A stretch of DNA of 64,000 nucleotides, taken from contig JAJEKV010000055.1 of the NCBI GenBank assembly GCA_021234155.1, forward strand, positions 4,162,905-4,226,904, written 5' to 3'. The stretch comes from Isoetes taiwanensis (Eukaryota > Streptophyta > Lycopodiopsida > Isoetales > Isoetaceae). This document shows, piece after piece, positions 35,986 through 46,430 of the stretch; the stretch's first letter is position 1, and each line of letters begins with the position of its first letter. The notes beneath the pieces are model-generated. The model had not been told where the DNA came from and searched no databases. It worked only from the letters and a program-made list of their open reading frames with translations. The translations under genes and the position numbers were made by a program.

Positions 35986-36993
35986 TGTAGAACGAATAAT
36001 TTGTTGAAATTGCATTTTGGGTGAAAACGATCAAGCGAGCAATGCCACGTGATCTTACCATGTTAAATTGCATAAAATGGCATATTTGGCATATTTGAAT
36101 GTTATTTGAAGATGTAACCTTTGAAGGATTTATTTTTATAATAGTGGAAAATATGGGAAGCTAAGAAGAGCATATTTATTTAATCTAACGGGGGAGATTT
36201 ATGGAAAAACTAATGGTGGAGATCAAAAGCCCTATTTCAATTGAAAAGGCATAAGGCAAAAAAAAAGGGTTACGGTTGAACGAGCGGAGGAAGAGCCGAC
36301 CCGAGGAAAGGAGAGGGCCCCACAGAGACGAAGGCATTGGAGTAAAGTCACGATTTAGGCAGGAGATCGGATCCCAAGAAGAGGCAAATCGTGATCATTT
36401 GGGAGTATACGGATCGGTGCTTGGCAAGAGTTCCAAACATATCGAGCATTAGGATTCCCGAGCGTACCATCATTTGGAGCGAGCAAAGATCCGAAGCCAT
36501 ATCCCACCGGATAAGGTACGACATAGCAGATTTAGGGAGGCCACCATTATTCTCGTTAGAGAGCGTGAAAAGCGTAGCATATGAAAGAGCATTCCGGGGA
36601 AGATCCGACCACAACAGAGGAGCAGAGCAAGCGCGTAAGAACATGTTGCGAATCATGTCGAAGATCTTACATTACATTTCGTGGTCTGTTTATTCATGCT
36701 TTCAGAGATAAGTCTATCAAGTATTCGCTATTCAATTTTAAAACTATGAATGTGATTCTTATTGTCCAACCGCCTGATTATGTCTTGTTTATGAGATAAG
36801 TGCTATGGATATTTGGTGTACCGGATCCGAAACTATGGAATATAACTCGTTCATTATATATTACTTGTTATGAAATGTTTCACAGAATCTTTAAATCCTT
36901 ATAGCTATATATCGGATACCGGGGTTCAATTCCACAATATTGATAATGAATTATTCACTGGCTATATTGTTCCTACACACACGAAAAACCGCA
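35986..36993 (+). repeat. 3' LTR of the Gypsy element
   Basis: Starts TGTAGAACG after a purine-rich AAGGGGAATAA tract, matches the 5' LTR along its whole length and ends CA before TTGCC. About 900 bp of non-coding sequence separates it from pol. Confidence 0.85.
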
Positions 36994-39109
36994 TTGCCAT
37001 CCTCAGATCTATCCTTTGCCTCTTGCTACCCATGAAAAGTAATTCGTAGCCCCGAGTTGTTTAGAGATACCTTGATCAAATTCCATGCTTCTCTGTGGGG
37101 AAAGTTTACTTGAGTGCATGCAAACCAATCTATACAATTATTGTTCATTTCTTCTTGCTCACATCACTTTTGGCATGTTTTTATGTTTGCATGGTGTGCG
37201 ATTCTAAGGATCTGGGAAACACTTAGACCAGATCTCCCTTTATCGGCGTTACCGATCGCGGAGGATTGCAAAGCAGTAAGATTTATATGCAGCTTCTTTA
37301 GTTGGCATGCTGTCCATTTTCTACAAAATAATTGTGCTTCTGCCACCCATACAACGTGTGTGTTTCAAATTTTTGATATGGGTCGCTTTGCTATTGCCAT
37401 GCAAATGAGACTTATTAGACCTTACCGCTTTTCGAACCATGTCGATGCATGCACACTATCTTAACGAATAAATATTAAGATATAGCAAGGTATGGCGATT
37501 AACAATCTACCGTGAAAGACTCTCTCGAATGCAAGCATAATAAAAATACAAACATGGAACGATGTGGTCGAGTAAAGAAGTTGAAATAGACCTCATTTTT
37601 TAGAACATGGTTAAAGAAAAATATGTGCTTTGACATTGTCAACGATTTGCCATATTTTATAATGAGTTTTGCATATGCTTATGTGCAATAGAAATTTCTA
37701 AATGTCAACATTAATGCTTACATGTATTTATACGTAGAATTCAAGGGTGTCAATTTGTTTTCCAAATAAGTGGATTGAAGCTATCGAATCCCATTGCCGA
37801 ACTAAGCATGAAATATGCTAGAAGCGAGGAACATTTTCAATGAATTGAGCCTACAAGACTTGAAAATGGAGCACTTGCATCAATTAATTTGTGTTTGGTT
37901 GCCTTCGTGCAAAATTGATTTTATGGTCCAATCTTACAAAATTGCATCTATCAAATATGAATCAGAAAGTATCATGAAAAAGCAAGTTCTATAGATATAA
38001 AACCTAAATTGCAAATCAAACACACAATCGTTATATTAGAAAATGCTCTTTTCTTCTCTCTAATCATCTACATGAACCCAAACTATGCAACAAATTATTA
38101 AAGCTAACATCATTCCTAAAGTATTATTAAAGGAAGGAAGGAACGAACCCAATCGGGTTATGGGACCGAATTAAACAAAGGGGCATAAGCCCTAACAGAT
38201 CGTGAGAGGGTCAAGCCCAAAAGTAGAACATGGGGTCCAAGCCCGCTTCAACACGTAAATAACCAAACCGTAATCCAAAACAAAAGAAATACAGAGCTAT
38301 ACAAGAAGTGCCCATGGATCGATGGCCACCGATCTCAATGATAGCTTGACTCCTCCCTATAAACACTTCACTTCAGGGGCGCAGCCTCTCGCATTTCCCA
38401 CGCAACTCTTCTTTCCGCCTACGAGCCGTGCCGAGTCAAGTCTTCCTGATCGAGAAGGTGGTTCCTTTCAAAATGGCTGCCATGTCGCAGATGCACCGGA
38501 AAGAGCATCTTGAAAGCGCACCAAGAGGTGACGAGGACGGCCGATCAAGATCGCTCCAACCCGCCGGGCCGAGACAATACCATGTGCTTGGATATGCATC
38601 ACCGGGTAAAAAACGGTGCGGGCCTCATCTGTAGCAAGAGAATCACCGCGTCTCCGAATACCCACAATACGTAGGTTCAAGTATGCATCCTCGTGCAAAG
38701 TATGTGTGGATCCTCGTACGCTGTCATCATCTTTAGGCATATCATTCACATGGTCGGGCCCAGTATGCGGGATCCATGTACTCGCTATCAGCCTCGTGCA
38801 TATCATTCACATGCTCGGGGCGCATTGTGCTAGACACCTCGAAGGCGAGTACTATGATCTACCTCATCGTGGCCCACGATTGTAGCAACAACTCTAGAAG
38901 CCGCACCCGTGACTTTGTAAGGGTAACCGAAAGCGCATTCTTTGCTATGACAAAGGATGGGAGAGCATACCGCCTGTGAGGCCGGGGCTAGGATATCCGG
39001 ATGCGTGAAGTTCATCCGAAAGCATCAAGCCTATCTAGCGCCGCATTCGTGGACGATCGAACCGGGTTGTGGATCCGGGCGACGAATAGGGACCCAAAAA
39101 GGAAGGGGA
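36994..39109. other. Right arm of Helitron C, unassigned
   Basis: 37000-37340 has normal CAG/CTG content, while 37400-38060 and 38500-39100 have very little. 38300-39060 is more GC-rich than its surroundings and contains a near-repeat, CATATCATTCACATG, at about 38738 and 38798. It could be a captured host fragment, but I recognise no protein. Confidence 0.35.
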
Positions 39110-39284
39110 AGCTAACATCATTCCTAAAAAGTTCACATAGGCGTATCTATATTTGTTGCCCAAACATTGCCTAGCAATTTGGGCATGGTTTCTTAAAGCT
39201 AACATCATTCCTAAAGTTCACATAGGCGCATCTATATTTGTTGCCCAAACATTGCCTAGCAACGTTGGGCATGGTTTCTTCTAA
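39110..39284. repeat. ~87-bp tandem duplication with an internal palindrome
   Basis: Two units start AGCTAACATCATTCCTAAA and contain GCCCAAACATTGCCTAGCAA followed by TTTGGGC or CGTTGGGC, an imperfect hairpin. A partial third start occurs near 38099. The hairpin lies 250 bp before the Helitron C terminus and resembles a Helitron end hairpin. Confidence 0.8.
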
Positions 39285-39531
39285 GCTATAACGATATCGA
39301 ATGTAAGATCCAAGTATCAAATACTACGCAAATTGAACAGAGTTATGCATATTTAAATAACCTATAATATCAAGCAGGAATGCCTCACTTTTACATATGC
39401 ACAATAACAAATTACAATTACAAAAATAAGAACTATAAAGCGAGCATATTTTGGGCACGATTTTTCGCATTATGACAAAAACATTTAAGATTCTCAACTT
39501 ATGCCCAAAGAACGCCAAGCACCATTACTAG

Positions 39532-40107
39532 TCTTAAAGAAGTGGTCTTGATATAAATCTAAGTTAATGGGATTTGGATCTGATGAGGGGCATCTACAAT
39601 GGTAGGAAAGAAGAAAGGGGTCGCTGCTAGATTGAAGGCTTCACATCCCTCTATGACTAGTATCCACTGCATTGCTCATCGTACAAATTTGATCGCAAGT
39701 GGATGCGAATGGGCCGGATATGAAATGGATAGAAGATATTGAAACTATGGTCAATTCTATTGCTTCTCATTTCCTCGCAGCAGCCTTAAGGTTAGAAAAA
39801 GTTGCAAGAATTATTGAATGTTTACTCGTGTGCAGCTTTAAGATTGAAGGGATTCAAGAAACACGTTGGTTGAGGCAGGCATAGTGCCATTGCTAAGCTA
39901 TGTGAGGATTTGCCCAATGCTAGAATATTCAAGGGTGGAAAATCATGATATATTTGAAAAAGCTTGCTGATTTGAAGATGATCTACCCCACGCACTTTTT
40001 GGCGGACAATCTTGGAGGTCTCACAATATTAAGCAAAATGTTTTAAGCTCGTGGTGTTGATATAACTGTTATAGTAGGGCATATTACAAACAAGTATTAA
40101 ATTTATT
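39532..40107 (+). pseudogene. hAT-like gene, block 3 of 4
   Basis: It resumes directly after Helitron C with KLMGFGSDGASTMVGKKKG, then AARLKASHPSMTSIHCIAHR, the catalytic-core region of hAT transposases (GFGSDGAS, HC-AHR). It ends at the 9-bp target duplication (40099-40107) of the Mutator-like element. Frame changes are present. Confidence 0.8.
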
Positions 40108-43100
40108 CATTAGGGCGGATTTGGGGGTCTCAAATGGCCCATAACTTGATGCTAGAATTTAATGCCATGTTTCGCGACCAATGATGTTTATGATTTTTTC
40201 CAAAGTCGATAGTTGGCAAGTAGAAAGAGGAGCAGGCTTACTTGGCATCCACATGGCGAAATTTCATAGGACATGTTTGTGCATTCATTGCAACCACATT
40301 AATGGCCCGGTTTTTTCGAAAAATCGTATCACTGACCAAAATAATGGCTATTTTTTTTCATCAGTACACATGCCCATGCACCACTAAACCAAATTTTATC
40401 AAATTTTGGCACCAAGATTTCCATTGTTCACATTACCGCTTTACGCATCCTTCTCCGCTTTCACTCTTCATTTGGAATCAAGTCTCCAATAGTGTCTCAA
40501 GTTTTTTTGTGGGGCTTAGCATAGAGTTAAGCAACAACAACGCGAGGCGATGTCGGACAAGCAAACGATCGCTACATGCCATGTTTTTACTTCACCCAAT
40601 TTTTTTCATTCTCAAGTTTTCCTACTTTTCACTCTTTTTTCATTCATTGATGTTCTCGCCATTCATTCTTACAATTCAACGAATCGACCAGATCTCTAAT
40701 TGCATCCATCATTGCTCTAGTATTCTACATTGCTTCTTCAGCTCATCACTTACAAAACAATAAAGGCATGATTTGGAAGGATATCTATCCATAGGCTCGT
40801 GGGTGAGAATGCTATCCTTAACGAAGGGTGACTATGGAGTTACATCACGGAGCTTACATTCATACACAATGAATAGGTAGAACTATAGGGTTCAAAATAA
40901 ATGCTATGGATAGTATATGGCAAAAAAAAAAAAAGGGGGGGGAGGATTTGAAGAGGAGGATATTTGCAAATTTGCATGGATCACACCATGCTTTGAAAAT
41001 GCATATGCACTTTGTAAAATGTAGTGAGATTTCGCCATGTGATCCTTTTTGGTTTTTTTTCTTCCCTCTTCTTGATTTATATTCACTCACCGAATCAAAT
41101 TTTTCTTTTGGGCTATTTATCGATGTGGGGGATTTGAGACTAGGGAAAAGCATTATACTTAGCATCGTTGTTGTCTAACATATGGACATAAGAGACATGC
41201 TTTTCCAAGATATACATTTAGGGCAATGGGCATCTAGTTTTACGCTTGTAAAGTGTCACATATGGAAACATTGTTAGGTTTGATAAAATAACATAAAAAT
41301 CTTATTTAATAAAGCTTTGGTTGTTGGTAAAGTGTTGGCTTATTGATTAAGTGTTTGTATTTTGCTTTGGGGCCCTTTTGAAAAAGTTTAGTTCATAAAA
41401 CATAATATAACTTGAAATGATACATATTTTATATGCAAATGGGAGACTATTGATGAGGACTTGGTGTTATTATCTATTGACAACAAACAAGAAAGTGGAT
41501 CACACCATGCGAATTTAGTTTATTCCAACCTTTTTAGCTTATACAAAATTCGCTTGGTGTGATCTTTTGGAAAAAGATGACTTCCTATAGTAAAATTACT
41601 TTGGTTATCTTTTAATAAAAGAAATATATATGTGTCTTATTTGAAGTTAAGTGTATGTGACGGCTCATTTATTGATAAAGTGTTTGCTTTTGAAAAGGGC
41701 TAATAACTTTATGTACTACTAGAGTTGGTAAAGTATTTTAGATGCAAAATAGGAAGGGTACTTGTGTTTAAGTTTAATTTGACAACAAGCAAGAAAGCCG
41801 TATCACACCACGTGAAAATGATTGTGTTTCTATTTTTTTTTGCATATGTATTATTCGGCTGATGTGATCTTTCTTAAAAAAAAAAGATATGCTCTTTGAA
41901 AAGGACTAATAACTTTATGCACTTGGGGTGGTAAAGCATTAAATGAGAAGGGGTACTTGTGTTTAATTTTAATTTGACAACAAATAAGAAAGTGGATCAC
42001 ACGATCGCTAATTTAGTGTGTTCCATTTTGTTGCATATGTACTATTCGGTTTGGTGTGATCCTTCTTGAAAAAGAATATGCTCTTGAAAAGGATAATGAC
42101 TTATGTAATTAAGGGTGGTAAAGCATTCTAAATACAAATAGGAATGAGTGTTTAATTTTAATTTGACAACAAATAAGAAAGTGGATCACACCACGCTAAT
42201 TTAGTAGGTCCCTTTTTTGTTGCATATGTATTATTCGCTTGGTATGATCCATCTTGAAAAAAAAAATAGCTTTCAAGTAAAAGAAAAGAAAGAAATATCT
42301 TATTTAAAGTGTAAAGTGTTAGTATGTAAAGTGTTGGTTTATTAAAAAAGGTGTTTGCTATTTGAAATAGGCTTAGAACTTCACATGCAAATGGGAGGCT
42401 ATTGAATGGGTACTTGTGTTTATAATTTAACAAAGAAAACAAGAAAGTAGGTCACGCATACACGATTTGTTATGTTCCATCTTAATGTTATGTTATACAA
42501 AAATAACATTAAAATATGTTTTAAAAAGTATAAGTAAAATACTATTTGTTTACGCTTAAGTTGTAAGTTCAATATTTATGTTTCTATTTACTTTTTTTTA
42601 AAAAGGATCACACCAGCGAATTTCTTATATGCAATTACTTCACGATGAAGATTTCGCATCATATGATCCTCTTTAAAACAAAGATGGCTTTGACCTTCAA
42701 TGTTCATAAATTTTATGAATGTTTGCATATAAGAATGTCACATATCATATTTTCTTAAAAAATGGTCATCAAATGGATAAGTAGTCAAAGAGTTCTTCTA
42801 CTACTTAAAGAGTTTGAAGACTCATTTTGCTATAATTTAAATAGCAATAGATTTTTTAAAGGTATCTCATAGAAAAGTAGTCAAAGACTTCTTTGTATTA
42901 GAGGTATCTAAACACAAACACCATAACCTTTGTACTTCAAGAATGTATAAACCCTTTGCATTGCAAAGTATAATGTCATTTATTAGCATCTTCATGGACA
43001 TTTTCCCTTCCTTAAAGAGGTACTTCTTTGATCGATGCTATTCCAGTGATCTCCTCCTCTTCTATTCTACAACACAATAAGTTATTTTGCATAGCTATTA

Positions 43101-43747
43101 ATCATATCTCCATTCTCATATATCTAAGAGGGACTATTTTTCCTCCAAAAAGATATGCCCCTTTTCGGTTGCTTCTATGAAAAAGCTACCTTGATGCTTA
43201 TGGGATTTCTCCATGCCTTGTTCACTTCATAATTGTCCCATTTCTAACAAAACCAAGTGCATGCGCCTCGAGGTGCATGCACCTATAGTATATGCATGTA
43301 ATCGAAAAGCATCCATATGAGCTTAAATGATTTTGTTAGGGGCTTCCACAAACCTCTTTGCATCTTGTTCTTTGAGATGTATTCGCTATATATATGGGAA
43401 CAAGTCCTGATAGAGCATCTCAAGCTTGTTTCATTCTCAATGAGGAATGGATATCATCATCGCCCTCCTTTCAACATCAACCATCACTTTTTTATATTCA
43501 AATTCCTTTGCCTCGTGAATGTCAATAAGCCATCATTATTAGTCGAGTCGCATGGTTTAATGCCATAAATATTTTTTATTTGTTTCTAATATGTGAAAAT
43601 GGGACAATAAATGCGCAATCTCTCGAAATCCGTGCGAATCTATAACTATGAAGGGTAGGTAAACTACATGGCATTGGGGAGAAGAATCGAATTGACGTGG
43701 AATGGCTCTTACGAGGCCATTTTGAGACCCCAAATCCGCCCTAATGC
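40108..43747. mobile_element. Non-autonomous Mutator-like element (MULE)
   Basis: Inverted ends of about 33 bp, CATTAGGGCGGATTTGGGG-TCTCAAA-ATGGCC (left 40108, right 43746 reversed), with three differences. Flanks are AAATTTATT (40099-40107) and AAACTTATT (43748-43756), a 9-bp duplication with one mismatch, as expected for Mutator. No transposase is seen in 3.6 kb. The interior holds an array of palindromes. It interrupts the hAT-like gene between blocks 3 and 4. Confidence 0.75.
40978..42671. repeat. Array of six ~70-bp hairpins inside the MULE
   Basis: Units at about 40978-41045, 41498-41565, 41797-41871, 41994-42062, 42183-42250 and 42605-42671 have left arms like GGATCACACCA-GCGAAT and right arms like ATTCGCTTGGTGTGATCC, so each can fold on itself. 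Units 3-5 are separated by about 190 bp of similar sequence (GACAACAA-AAGAAAG, TTGAAAAGG-TAAT). A weak seventh left arm lies near 42450. Confidence 0.8.
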
Positions 43748-44556
43748 AAACTTATTACATTGCTGAGCCTGAGTCAGATTTGAATGCAAGTCAACATGAT
43801 TCAAAGGGTTATCCCATAGTTCCTGATTATGGTCCTCCAGGTGGCTGGCTAGCGGCCTTAAGAACTTCCATACGTGGAGATGAGTATAGAACCTTCAAAC
43901 TATCAAGGCAAATTGATGGGACAGATTTGGAAGTTGCCTTAACACATCAAAAGGCATATGCAAAGGCTGTTTGTGAGTGTTTGCAAGTCAGATTTGAAGA
44001 CACATCAATAATAAAGAATTTTAATATTCTATCTCCCTTACTTATATCAGGGGCTAGTAGACCAAGAGAATTTGGTGACGATGGTTTAGAAGAATTAATT
44101 ACCTTTTATGGAACACCAAAGAAAGTCAAGGGATCCGAGGAGAAGACCTCGCCTTTAATTGTTGCGGATGTGTTAAGGGCTGAGTATGCAGATTATAAAA
44201 TCCATACTTTAGTAATTGACAGCATAAGAGCATGGAAGATGTTTGTGCTATGATCGCTTCAAACCAAATAATTGAGGTACGTTTCAAAAACATCCTGACG
44301 TTGCTTCAAATTTCTTTAGTTCAATGTGCTAGCAATGCAATTTGTAAAAGCATATTCAACCATAAAACTAACATCGAAACAAGAGGACGTCCATTGATGG
44401 GAGTAGAGAGTTTAATGCAAGTCTTTCCATTGTTGTAAATGGACCTGGTAAAGCAAGAGACTTGCTTCACGAAGAGTAAAGAATTGTGGAAAAAGAAGGT
44501 TGATAATCGAGGTCGCCTTATATATAGTGGTGAGCCGCTACTTGTAGGCTTCTGAT
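43748..44556 (+). pseudogene. hAT-like gene, block 4 of 4 (C-terminal)
   Basis: The open frame 43744-44253 has LSRQIDGTDLEVALTHQK, FNILSPL and FGDDGLEELITFYG, the helical insertion region of hAT proteins. In another frame follow SMEDVCAMI, FKNILTLLQISLVQCASNA and STIKLTSKQ, which match the C-terminal dimerisation domain (F-NLL-L--I-L--P-SSA-CER-FS) with the catalytic-Glu neighbourhood decayed. It ends near GPGKARDLLHEE. As read, the gene is a relic of a hAT transposase or a domesticated relative. Confidence 0.75.
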
Positions 44557-45373
44557 AGTATTGTAACATCCTGAAATTTTGCTATGTTTCTTCTATGAAA
44601 ATATGGAGGAAGAATATGCTTTTAGCTATAAAAAGACAGATATCTAGTGGGCTATCTATGTACTACCCACACAATTTTGTACCTTATGTATCTTTTAATA
44701 ACAGACTTGTTTTGTTTTATTAGTGGTCTAAAAGATGTATTTTGACAATATCATAATGTTTAGATACCTTCTAAGTCTGATTGAATCAGCAAATTTCTGA
44801 GGATTCTCGACAAATAGTAGGATTTACCGAAAAGAAAATGAAAAAATCCGATAATCATATATTGAAGAAGGCATTTTTGCTGGGGAAGTAATTTCCCAAT
44901 TTCGACCCTAGGTCCAAGTCCACACTGGGCGGGCGTATTGACCGAGCTTAACCCGCATAGTATTGACGTTCGAGTACCTGGTGCCTCTGCAGCGGGCCTG
45001 AGAGTTGCGGCTTCCCAACGGGCTGGAAATTCTAGATTCAGGACAGAGTCAGCATATTTTCAGCTCCATCAGCGCCACCATCGAGCATATCATCATGCAT
45101 CGAAGCTTCTCCTAGATTGCATACACATTTAAAAATCTATACATTCTTTGAAAACTGGGCGAATAATTCCTGTTTAATTTCATATCTTAACTTTGAAACA
45201 TATATCATTTTTCATTCAATAATTTCCACAGCTCTAAAACATAGAATAACCCTCTCTTCCTCTTCCTCTTCCTCTTCTTCCTCTTCCTCTTCCTCTTCCT
45301 CTTCCTCACTGCTCTAGTCTTCCCCCTTCATCTTCTCCACATAACCTCATATCTCGATGTGCAGATACAGTCC
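44557..45373. other. Intergenic region with a (TCTTCC)n microsatellite
   Basis: 45252-45307 is a TCTTCC/CTTCCT array of about nine units with one slip, lying about 65-120 bp beyond the stop codon of the ABCC gene, possibly in its 3' untranslated region. No other feature is seen. Confidence 0.7.
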
Positions 45374-46430
45374 CTAAATATCAAGGGATTTGTAATAATT
45401 ATAAATGTCAAGAAAGAAGTCATGTACATGAGGTATGTACTCTGATGAAATCATAACAGCTGCTAGCTGCTTGTTATGCTTGACTGAGAATTCGCCCCAA
45501 TATTCTGCAACAAGTTTGGAAAATAAAGATGTCTTTGACTGCAAAAGCTTAGTTGGTTGGTCAAACTCGACCGCTAGACCTGAATGAATAAATAATGGTT
45601 TTCAGTGAGTAGTTCAGAAATTTGTTAACAGCAGCATCACTTACCATCTCTCAAAGTTAACACCATATCACTGTCAATTACTGTTGGTATACGATGAGCA
45701 ACAGTGATCACTGTACACTCTGAAAATTCTTCTCTCAACACCTTCTGAAGGACTGCATCAGTAGTGTTATCAATTGATGCAGTTGCCTCATCTAAAACAA
45801 GTATGCGGCTGTGTTTTAAAAGGACACGCCCTAAGCAGAACAATTGCCTTTGTCCCACACTCCAATTTTCACCATCATCTCCAACTGCATCCGCAACTTA
45901 TCACGATTAGAGAATAAATAGTATAACCTACATCATCAAAGGCATGAAGCATTTTTACCATAAGCATTGAGTTGCTCTTCCTTTCCTCGAACAATATCAG
46001 CTAATTGGCATCTTTGCAAAGCCTGCATAAAAGATGTCATATTTTAATAACAATGCATACAAGACAGCAAAGAATCAAAATACATTATCACAATAAAACA
46101 ATGTTATTGAAATCATTTACCACACACCTCCCAAATCTCTCCGTCTGAATGTTGACACAAAGGATCAACGTTATACCGAACAGTTCCACCTAATACTGGA
46201 TCCTGAGGAATTATGCTGAGTCTAGAACGTAAATCATGAAGTCCAATTGTAGTAATATCAAGACCATCAATCAGTATACTTCCACCAACTGGTTCAACCA
46301 GACGAAAAAGTGCAGCTATCAAAGTTGACTTGCCACTTCCAGTTCGCCCCACAACCCCGATCCTTTGGCCTCCCTCAAATACACATGTGATTCCATGGAG
46401 GACTAATGGTGAACCTGGCTGATACCGTAC
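45374..46430 (-). other. NBD2 and C-terminus of the ABCC gene (intact exons)
   Basis: Four exons with consistent phases: 46430-46128 (Walker A and [11 protein letters not shown]), 46022-45959 ([11 protein letters not shown]), 45884-45645 (signature, Walker B, switch His of TVITVAHR) and 45579-45374 ([10 protein letters not shown] to the stop). One residue is short after IIPQDP ([10 protein letters not shown]) compared with the usual six-residue stretch. The last exon is longer than usual, ending [13 protein letters not shown]. Confidence 0.9.

Larger units (their letters stand above)
26350..36993 (+). mobile_element. Ty3/Gypsy LTR retrotransposon, nested in Helitron C
   Basis: A full-length fossil with two ~1.0 kb LTRs and target duplications TTGCC (26345-26349 and 36994-36998). 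The internal order is gag with CCHC knuckles, a protease-like stretch, reverse transcriptase, RNase H, integrase, which is the Ty3/Gypsy order. It is broken, with well over ten apparent breaks across gag and pol. The LTRs have visibly diverged, which suggests an old insertion, but regional sequence error may inflate this. A 1.6 kb pyrimidine tract separates gag from pol. Confidence 0.9.
24781..39531 (+). mobile_element. Helitron C, 14.75 kb, with a nested Gypsy element
   Basis: It starts TCTTATATTATAATGTTG after an A and carries the GCCCTA...GACGGCCCAGATT box 31 bases in. It ends ACCATTACTAG at 39531, followed by T. The terminal hairpin has decayed (GCCCAAAG...CCAAGC), but the lead-in TTATGCCC and the tail CACCATTACTAG match Helitrons A and D. 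The flanks are two parts of one hAT-like protein, which confirms both ends. Without the Gypsy element it would be about 4.1 kb. No Rep/helicase is seen, and I recognise no captured gene in 24800-26340 or 37000-39500. Confidence 0.85.

Noticed and set aside
38468-38806. A 112-codon minus-strand frame in the GC-richer part of Helitron C
   Set aside because: No domain is recognised and the region is strongly CAG/CTG-poor, so the frame itself is unreliable.
40242-40763. A 173-codon plus-strand frame inside the MULE
   Set aside because: Its hydrophobic, Ser/His/Phe-rich composition follows a T-rich strand; no transposase motif or other domain is seen.
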